Source: CAYUST01 sp964447535
GTDB taxonomy: Bacteria > Patescibacteriota > Gracilibacteria > Absconditabacterales > Absconditicoccaceae
DNA: 13,368 nt
Direction: 5' to 3'
Assembly: GCA_964447535.1 (NCBI GenBank)
Contig: CAYUST010000019.1
Location: forward strand, 1 to 13,368
Shown piece by piece: positions 7,775 to 13,368 of the stretch. Position numbers and translations under genes: made by a program. The notes under the pieces are model-generated. The model was not told the DNA's origin, did no database searches, and was given only the letters and a program-made list of their open reading frames with translations. Every line of letters starts with the position of its first letter. Positions within the stretch are counted from its first letter, which is position 1.

Positions 7775-8914
7775 ATGATGTTAGACTTTCTCACTACACT
7801 TTCTCGTGCACCTGTTTTGTGATCGACAAGATCACTTACCAAAGTCAAAGCCTATTTACGCGCAAAAGGCAATCCACACCTTGCGTTACGTGTTTTTCAT
7901 GTAACGGGTACGAATGGCAAAGGCAGCGTCTGCAATATGTTGGCACAAGTCTTGTACAAAGCATTTGGTCGTCGTGTAGGCCTATTCACCTCACCGCACT
8001 TGGTCCGTATCAATGAGAGGATCAAGATCAACGACACCGAAATAGAAGATAGTGACCTTGCGCGTTTAGTTGAGATGGTGCTTCGTGACCAACCGCAAGA
8101 CGATCCCTTCACTTTTTTTGAACTCATTACCTTGGTGGCAGTACACTATTTTCTCGAGCAAAACGTGGAGTATGCTGTTTTTGAAGTAGGCGTCTGAGGT
8201 ACGCATGATACCACCAATATATGGGAGAAACCTCTTGCTACGTTTATTACGTCTGTACATATGGATCACAAACAGCTCTTGTGACCTACACTTGGACAGA
8301 TTCAACGAAATAAAATGGGGATTATGAAGAAATGAGTGCCCTGCTACACCCCCATAGACAATCCGCTCATGCACTGGGGAGCAAAAATCAAACAAGCAAA
8401 GTTACATATTGTGTATGATTGTGTCCCAACTTCATTACACTGAGCACATCAACAAAAAAATGCTGCAGTAGTCTTCCATGCTTTGCGTGAGCAGTGATTT
8501 CCTGAAAAACCTATTCTTCAGGGCTTGCAACAAGTTGTGCACCTAGGGAGATTGCAATTTCTCACTCCCCACATTCTCCTAGATGGCGCCCATAATGCAG
8601 AAGGTATTCTTGCATTACGTGAGTATGTGGCCTCTATTCGCAAAAAATATTCTCCCCTGGTTACTATTTTTGCAACTACAAAGTCTACTGAAAACCTTTT
8701 GGAGTTTACGGATCTTCTCATCCAAGGAGATGAAAATTTTGTCGTGAGTACATCCACGTTCAACAAAAAACTACCAACGCGCTTCCCTTTTGTAGTGCAG
8801 GAGTTCACCGATATAGAGGCAGTTGTGAACTATCTACGCACGGTGAAGAGGGGGTTGGTGGTCGTGTATGGATCGTTGTATTTGCTGGGAGAAGTGTTGA
8901 AACAACGAGAGTAA
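7775..8914 (+). CDS. folC: FolC: folylpolyglutamate / dihydrofolate synthase (Mur ligase family)
   Basis: The family adds glutamate to folates, or to dihydropteroate, in an ATP-dependent ligation in the cytosol. Read with six TGA codons as Gly it gives 379 residues, slightly shorter than the usual 400-430. In order: the P-loop VTGTNGKGS (about 44-52), LFTSPHLVRINERIKI (about 71-86) and FFELITLVAVHYF (about 118-130). Then come EVGVGGTHDTTN (with TGA 8195 giving the second conserved Gly), SVHMDHKQLLGPTL and NKMGIMKKGVP. The C-terminal domain carries LGRLQF and ILLDGAHNAEGI. CGA 8306 precedes NK in the IA-x-x-K block, where some relatives have Trp. ATG 7775 or ATG 7778 may start it; GTG 7760 is also in frame. 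The 8-base gap from alaS suggests one operon. Whether the cell makes or only retains folates cannot be told from this window. Confidence 0.9.
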
Positions 8915-8928
8915 CTCCCTCACCCTAA

Positions 8929-8966
8929 CCCTCTCCCGATCGTTCGTTGCACTCACTAGGAGAGGG
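8929..8966. repeat. Palindromic hairpin between folC and the methyltransferase gene
   Basis: CCCTCTCC (8929-8936) and GGAGAGGG (8959-8966) are a perfect 8-bp inverted repeat around a 22-nt loop. The surrounding CCCTCACCCTAACC wording resembles short dispersed palindromic repeats found in many bacterial genomes. It could slow or stop transcription after folC, but the first T-run (8984-8991) is about 18 bases downstream, so it is not a classical intrinsic terminator. Confidence 0.6.
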
Positions 8967-8997
8967 GATAGTACACATTTATTCTTTTTTTGTTCAC

Positions 8998-9471
8998 ATG
9001 TGATATATTTTGATCCTAGAGAATATTCGTAGTAGTTACAATGTAGGAAATATGATTCGTACGGCAGATGCACTTGGATGGCAGGTACGGTGTAGTGGAT
9101 TCACCCCCTATCCTGACAAGGATCCTGCAGTGACGAAAACTTCTTTGGGTGCAGAGAAGAACGTATGATTACGTACGTTTTGGTCTACACAAGAAGCTCT
9201 AGCGAGTGCAGAACAGGAGCATTTTTCTCTGGTTGCTTTGGAAATTACCGAAGAGAGTGTCCCGCTCAATATGTTCACCGCTGTATATAATGGTGCAGGA
9301 CAACAGGGTATTGCCCTCGTGTGTGGTAATGAAAATACGGGTGTTTTGCCAGAGACCTTATTACGCTGTAGCTATCATGTGCATATCCCTATGCTCGGTA
9401 TCAAAGAATCACTCAATGTAGGACAAGCATCAGCTATCGCGATGCGAGAGTTGAATAGAGGGTTGAAATAA
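8998..9471 (+). CDS. SpoU/TrmH-family RNA 2'-O-ribose methyltransferase
   Basis: These SPOUT-fold enzymes use S-adenosylmethionine to methylate a ribose 2'-OH in tRNA or rRNA; the C-terminal half forms the trefoil knot that binds the cofactor. The product has 157 residues, a minimal single-domain form with no N-terminal substrate-binding extension. Motif 1 is NIRSSYNVGNMIRTADALG (about 9-27). A TP-x-P and LGAEKNVG block follows, then motif 2 LVCGNENTGVLPETL and motif 3 IPMLGIKESLNVGQA. TGA codons 9001 (Gly2, directly after the ATG) and 9166 (GAEKNV-G) are read as Gly. The standard code would leave only the C-terminal half. CGA 9445 (IAM-x-ELNR) and CGG 9088 are compatible with Trp. The motifs are closer to TrmH/RlmB-type than to TrmL, but the target nucleotide cannot be assigned. 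Confidence 0.88.
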
Positions 9472-9477
9472 TATCTG

Positions 9478-9611
9478 TTTCCCCCCTGACAAAGGGGCGA
9501 AGTGCCTATAAGGTAGATTATGGAGGGTTTTATAAACCTATTATTTCTCGACCTAAAACCCCCTCTCACTCCTACCCATTCGGGCACAATGCCCTTGTCA
9601 GGGGGAGGAAA
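9478..9611. repeat. MITE-like palindromic repeat 1 (about 134 bp)
   Basis: Left arm 9478-9506 (TTTCCCCCCTGACAAAGGGG then CGAAGTGCC) is matched in inverted orientation by 9583-9611 with a few mismatches and a one- or two-base shift. Inside, GAGGGTTTTA (9523-9532) pairs with TAAAACCCCCTC (9554-9565). The whole element can fold as a long interrupted hairpin. There is no coding capacity. The form fits a small non-autonomous inverted-repeat element or REP-like repeat. I see no obvious target-site duplication. Confidence 0.7.
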
Positions 9612-9640
9612 GAAATAAGAATGACGAAAGTTTTCAGTAT

Positions 9641-9674
9641 AAAAAAAAAGATGGGTTTGGATACCAAGCCCATC
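9641..9674 (-). terminator. Intrinsic terminator on the minus strand
   Basis: On the minus strand GATGGGCTTGG, a TAT loop and CCAAACCCATC form an 11-bp stem with one wobble pair, directly followed by nine T (plus-strand A at 9641-9649). No minus-strand protein gene lies upstream, so it must end a non-coding transcript. Confidence 0.88.
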
Positions 9675-9900
9675 TCTCAGGGTAATAGGTTAGGTTTTAT
9701 CGTAACCCGACTTACTATTACCACTCAGGTTTTACTGGTGTTGGTCGTCTAGGATAAGCCGACTCAACAAGGAAATACCTTATCTTCGATTCACCCTCAG
9801 GTGGTGGGAGTTGACCTGCCCTTCAAGTCTTCGAAGATAGTACCAGTCTACGGATAAAAGGTGTTTTGCGCAACAGTTACTCATTGCATTTGTGTTTTAG
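9641..9900 (-). ncRNA. Candidate structured non-coding RNA, family unknown
   Basis: The only strong terminator on the minus strand in this window ends this stretch, and the sequence is unusually rich in nested complementarity. Plus coordinates: 9681-9688 with 9715-9722 (8 bp, enclosing GGTTA/TAACC); 9734-9739 with 9842-9847 (6 bp, closing a multibranch); 9740-9747 with 9760-9768 (8 bp, one bulge); 9781-9789 with 9831-9839 (9 bp); 9798-9802 with 9814-9818 (5 bp). The 5' end near 9900 is a guess, since no clear promoter was found. I looked for landmarks of RNase P RNA (GAGGAAAGUCC, ACAGAA), SRP RNA (GGAAGCAGC-type loop) and tmRNA (tRNA-like 3' end, tag frame) and found none. 6S RNA is not excluded but would normally be one long hairpin. 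No protein frame of note is present on either strand. Confidence 0.55.
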
Positions 9901-9981
9901 TATGTGTCGTTGCTTGACATAAAATTTTTGGAAGCGTGGATAGGTGGAAATTGCTACCTAATGGTTATCAGGGAAGCGGCA

Positions 9982-10116
9982 CGTCGTCATGCTGAACCCA
10001 AGCAAAGCGAGTGGTGAAGCATCCAGAAAACATTTTTTTTGATATAAGAAGCTTGGAAGTATAGAAATGTTCTTCTGGATTCTTCGTTCGCCAGGAGCTC
10101 ACTCAGAATGACGATG
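9982..10116. repeat. MITE-like palindromic repeat 2 (about 135 bp)
   Basis: Arms 9982-10034 and 10066-10116 are imperfect inverted copies around a 31-nt spacer. Shared wording includes CGTCGTCAT/ATGACGATG at the outer ends and CATCCAGAA..ACATT against AATGT..TTCTGGAT at the inner ends. The arm core (TCATTCTGAG..GAACGAAGAATCCAG on the minus strand) resembles a family of dispersed palindromes common in bacterial genomes. It is a different family from repeat 1. It ends 17 bases before the downstream ATPase start, so it will be part of that gene's leader if transcription begins upstream. The rest of the 9472-10133 gap holds only repeat 1, the minus-strand RNA candidate and about 80 unassigned bases (9901-9981). 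Confidence 0.7.
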
Positions 10117-10133
10117 TTAGACTCAGTGCCTAA

Positions 10134-12707
10134 ATGAAAGCAAGTAGATATCCTTTCTCTCATTTGTCATCAATTTTCACATACTTTCCTCGAGCAAACT
10201 TGATTATTTCAAGCAGTTACCTATACTTATTTGTAGCTCTTTTTTTGTTCTGTGTAGTGGATTATATGTGACTAGGTTGATTTATTGTGTTGGTGCTTAT
10301 CGTTGGAGGCATATGGCTATGAACTATGCTCATTTTGGGTATGCTCAGAGCTCGATATCATGCCAAGCATGCTGAGAGTCTCAGATATATAACCGTCAAA
10401 ATGCCACGCACCGATGGGGACCACGACAAAGCAAATGATTCTATCCAATCGATGAAGCAGAACATCGAGGTCATGAGTCAGATTTTCAAAAACTGTACCG
10501 CACTCTATAGTAAATCATTTATGGATCGTCATTTTGGGCAACCGTATATTGTATGTGAGATGCTCGTCGAGAAAGAAATAATCAAGTTCAATATGGCGTT
10601 TCCTCAGGATTTTGTGGAAACTTTTGAAAAGGGTATTTCGTCGTTTTTCCCTGGTGCGGTGATAGATCCTATTCCGTATCCCAAACTTTTGGATGCCGGG
10701 AAGTTCGTAGCGTGAGGTCACTTTGTATTGAGCAAAGACAACGCCCTCCCGATCAAGACATATGAAAATTTTGAAGCAGATCCCATGGATAGTACTATGG
10801 CGAGCTTTGCGAGAGTTGGTATTGAGGAGAAACTATGTTTTCAGATATTGATAGCGCCACTTTCAGATTCACGACAGCACTCTATTCGCAAAAGAGTAGA
10901 GCAGATCAAATCAGGCAAACAAGACGGGCTCTTTAGTTTTTTGAAAGACGCGTTCCGTGATCCCAAAAAAGATGATGCTAAATGACCAGATAAACAGTCA
11001 GAATATTCTAGTTCACAGTTGTGAGATATTGAAAAGAAGGCGATAGATGAATGATTTAGCACAATCATGAGAGGTATTGCTATCTCACCCTTGCCAGACA
11101 GACCTGAGAAGATGATGAAAGATCTAGAGAGATCGCTAGACCAATACAACTACACTGGACTCAATGCGATTGATTTTAGACCAGAATCAGGCGAACATTT
11201 TTTGCAAACATTTTTGCTAAGAGCATTCACCAAACCCATTTTCAAGCGGAGAGAAGGACTCACTCATGTGCGTTCTCAGATACTCAATATCAAAGAGTTA
11301 GCATCACTTTTTCATTTTCCGCACAATAGATACAACAAAAATCCACGTATTAGACGACAGAAATTTAAGATAGTCCCAGCTCCAGATAACTTGTCCAAAG
11401 AGGGGATTCTCCTGGGTACCAATCTCTATGCAGGCGTCAAAAAAGAAGTGAGACTAGGATTTGATGATAGATTTAGACATGTCTATATTATCGGACAAAC
11501 AGGTACGGGTAAATCTACAGCTTTGCGTACGATGATCAATCAAGATATGCCTGCGGGCTATGGGTTCACCTTGATTGACCCACATGGCGACTTAGCAGAA
11601 GGCGCACTCGAATACTTCCCCAAAGAAAGAATCAACGACCTCATCTACCGAGATGCAGCCAATATGGAACTCCCCTTTGGATTCAATTTTTTGGAAGCAA
11701 AAAACGAAAGAGAAATGGACCTCGTCACCAACGATGCGGTCGATATGTTCGTCAAATTATTTGGTTCAGAAATTTTTGGTCCGCGTATTCAGGACTATTT
11801 CAGAAATGGTGTCTTGGCATTGATGGAGCAGCCTGATGGTGGCTCATTGATCGAGATCGTGAGATTATTTACGGATCAAGCATATCAAAAAGTGAAACTC
11901 AAGAACGTCACCAATCCTGTCGTTCGTGCATGGCGAGAGAAAACGTACAACTCGATGGGGGATAGAGAAAAGGCAGAGATGATTCCATATTTCCAAGCGA
12001 AGTTTGGACCGTTTACCACGACCCCAATCCTCAGAAATATTATCGGTCAGACAAAATCCTCATTTGATATCGGCGAAGTCATGGATAGTGGGAAAATACT
12101 TATCATGAATCTCTCCAAAGGTAAAATGGGAGATGTGAATGCTGATTTGCTCGGTATGATGATCGTCTCACAGGTGAGACTCGCTGCGTTCCGTAGAGCA
12201 GACATTCCTGAGAAACAGAGAGTACCACACTTCTTGTATATCGATGAGTTTCAAAATTTCGTGACGCCTGCGATCGAGAGTATTTTGTCAGAGGCAAGAA
12301 AATATAGACTAGGTCTTGTCATAGCGCATCAGTATATGGGCCAGCTCACCAGAGAGTGAACTTCTTCCAAAGGAGCAGTCAACCTCAAAGATCCTGTCTT
12401 GGGTAACGTCGGTAATATGATGAGTTATAGAATTGGTGTCGATGATACAGAAATCCTCGAGAGACAATTCGCTCCCAATTTCTCTGCGACAGACTTGATG
12501 AATCTCGATAAGTTCAAAGCGGTCGTGAAACTTTCTGTCGATATGCAACCGACACCGGCATTCAGTATGACTCTCAAACTCCCTTGGGAAGACCCCAAGA
12601 TCAACAACGAAGAGAAAGTCGCCATCATCAAACAGATCTCTGCACTCAAATATGGCAGAAAGAAAGAACTCGTCGACAAAGAAATTTATTATAGGGTGGG
12701 GGTGTAG
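10134..12707 (+). CDS. Membrane-anchored VirD4/TraG-like conjugative-transfer ATPase (CPR type)
   Basis: It belongs with the P-loop ATPases annotated in CPR genomes as type IV secretory conjugative DNA transfer proteins, which couple ATP hydrolysis to movement of DNA or protein across the membrane. Eight TGA codons read as Gly join the frame into 857 residues. Two hydrophobic segments lie near the N terminus (about 27-43 and 47-70), then a mixed alpha/beta domain (about 75-380). The RecA-like motor has Walker A GQTGTGKST (454-462), DPHGD (482-486), Walker B FLYIDEFQNF (Asp704, Glu705) and a VIAHQY sensor. An in-frame TAA at 10131 makes ATG 10134 the longest start; ATG 10266 would drop the first helix. 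CGA 10872, 11355 and 11934 sit where relatives have Trp; 11649 replaces an aromatic. No other conjugation gene is in the window, so secretion, DNA uptake or pilus roles stay open. Confidence 0.85.
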
Positions 12708-12724
12708 CTACTATTGACTTATTG

Positions 12725-12742
12725 TTACTTATATATAAGTAA
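12725..12742. promoter_or_regulatory. 18-bp perfect palindrome, possible operator
   Basis: TTACTTATATATAAGTAA at 12725-12742 reads the same on both strands. A -35-like TTGACT lies at 12714-12719 and the palindrome contains TATAAG (12734-12739), but the spacing of 14 is short for a sigma-70 promoter. The site lies 17 bases after the ATPase stop and 27 before the next start, where an operator or promoter for the downstream gene would be expected. Confidence 0.4.
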
Positions 12743-12768
12743 GAATTAGCGAACATTAAAACAAATTT

Positions 12769-13368
12769 ATGAGTAAAGAAAAAAAAGACATCTCGGTGTT
12801 GCTGTATGATGCAACCGACAGAGGGCCATGGTTATCGATGGGCTATTCAATTCGCTCCGACGGAACTCATCGAGTGAAGTGGAAAAATGGTTTCCCTATC
12901 GATTCGATGGAGGAGCTGGGATTCGACATCATTTGGCAGGATGGGAAAAGACCTACCCTAAAACTTTCATTCTTTGGGGCTGCAGATTATACTTGTTCCC
13001 CAGTTGAGTTGACCGTAGCTGATCAATTCATAGAAAGGAGTAGAGAGTTTGCGCTAGAAATCAAGGCTAATGAAGTGCTTTGTAGAGAGATCCTTGAGAA
13101 GGGGCTACCTAAGGAGCTTACTTTAAGCGAACCTAGTATATTCTTGATGCGCTTTACAGAGACTGAGCAGGGACAGCCTAAGAAGCTTATCTTAAGTAAA
13201 CACGGTATACTCTTGATCGATGGTACTCCCTATGTGTGTGCAAGCACAGATCTATCTGGAACGAAATCATACGATTATGTATGTGCCACCACAGAAAAAT
13301 TTGAAAAAATTCGTTCCGTCTGGGAGACATTAAAGCAAGGGACACCTTTTCCGTACCGTATTGAAAAC
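12769..13368 (+). CDS. Hypothetical protein, 3' end beyond the window
   Basis: I do not recognise the family. The frame is open from ATG 12769 to the last base (200 codons, no stop), so it is partial at the C terminus. It begins MSKEKKD and is soluble with no signal peptide or membrane segment. It contains an imperfect internal duplication: residues from PKELTLSEPSIFLM (13108 on) and PKKLILSKHGILLI (13177 on) are 23 residues apart and still clearly alike at DNA level (about 32 of 42 bases). Codon use differs from most neighbours: no TGA in 200 codons and one CGA (12871). It has its own upstream intergenic space with a palindrome, so it is probably transcribed separately from the ATPase. Cys is fairly frequent. 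Confidence 0.7.
   Translation, partial: MSKEKKDISVLLYDATDRGPWLSMGYSIRSDGTHRVKWKNGFPIDSMEELGFDIIWQDGKRPTLKLSFFGAADYTCSPVELTVADQFIERSREFALEIKANEVLCREILEKGLPKELTLSEPSIFLMRFTETEQGQPKKLILSKHGILLIDGTPYVCASTDLSGTKSYDYVCATTEKFEKIRSVWETLKQGTPFPYRIEN
13108..13218 (+). repeat. Imperfect internal direct repeat in the partial ORF
   Basis: Units at 13108-13149 and 13177-13218 share the frame CCTAAG.AGCTTA, then TTAAG, then a closing TCTTGAT. They encode PK[EK]L-x-LS-x-x-x-I-x-L twice, with a 69-base period. This suggests recent tandem duplication of a beta-strand pair. Confidence 0.6.

Noticed and set aside
9375..9587. Minus-strand frame across the methyltransferase end and repeat 1
   Set aside because: It is built from the antisense of motif 3 and the palindromic repeat, with no protein-like features.
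9641..9900. tmRNA, RNase P RNA or SRP RNA for the minus-strand transcript
   Set aside because: The stretch GGTCAACTCCCACC recalls a tmRNA 3' end and GTCGGCTTATCC recalls RNase P, but the surrounding pairings and the other obligatory motifs are missing. Left as unknown.
9914..9942. Plus-strand promoter with TTGACA at 9914-9919
   Set aside because: The -35 box is perfect, but at 17 bases spacing the -10 position reads TGGATA, a poor match, and 16 or 18 gives nothing better.
1696..12707. UGA as tryptophan (Mycoplasma-type code) or as selenocysteine
   Set aside because: TGA positions align with conserved glycines, many sit next to TGG tryptophans, and there is no SECIS-like pattern or fitting enzyme families.

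Overview
The window reads as a gene-dense, all-plus-strand stretch of a Patescibacteria/CPR genome from the Absconditabacteria (SR1) / Gracilibacteria (BD1-5) side. The evidence is the genetic code. Read with the standard code, most of the larger genes break at in-frame TGA. Read with TGA as glycine, they join into full-length recognisable proteins that end only at TAA or TAG (33 in-frame TGA codons by my count, many at invariant glycines of AlaRS, FolC, CorA and a TagA-type transferase). A second deviation is also visible. In-frame CGA/CGG codons (24 by my count) fall repeatedly where these families have a conserved tryptophan, and arginine is written AGA/CGT/AGG/CGC. This matches the CGA/CGG-to-Trp reassignment that I recall being predicted computationally for Absconditabacterales, and it points to that order.

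Layout. 1-1604: structured leader, rpsO (S15), rpsA-like four-domain S1 protein, intrinsic terminator. 1605-3493: leader with two hairpins, corA Mg2+ transporter, WecG/TagA-type glycosyltransferase. 3618-6113: a one-pass membrane protein with a degenerate PP2C-like cytosolic domain, then a small four-helix membrane protein whose recoded reading frame runs straight through an intrinsic terminator. 6144-9471: alaS lacking the catalytic part of its editing domain and the C-Ala domain, folC, and a small SpoU-type RNA methyltransferase. 9472-10133: a non-coding island with two palindromic, MITE-like repeats flanking a structured RNA candidate on the minus strand that ends in a near-perfect intrinsic terminator. 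10134-12707: a membrane-anchored VirD4/TraG-like ATPase of the CPR conjugative-transfer type. 12769-13368: start of an unrecognised ORF, cut by the window edge, downstream of an 18-bp perfect palindrome.

How the genes relate. The content is mostly core translation (S15, S1, AlaRS, an RNA methyltransferase) plus envelope functions (ion transport, glycan transfer, two membrane proteins, a DNA-transfer-type ATPase). Terminators at 1582-1604 and 6060-6083 suggest separate transcription units. None of the chosen starts has a clear Shine-Dalgarno sequence. The most notable features are the double codon reassignment, the naturally shortened AlaRS, the terminator embedded in a reading frame, and the antisense structured RNA between two palindromic repeats.
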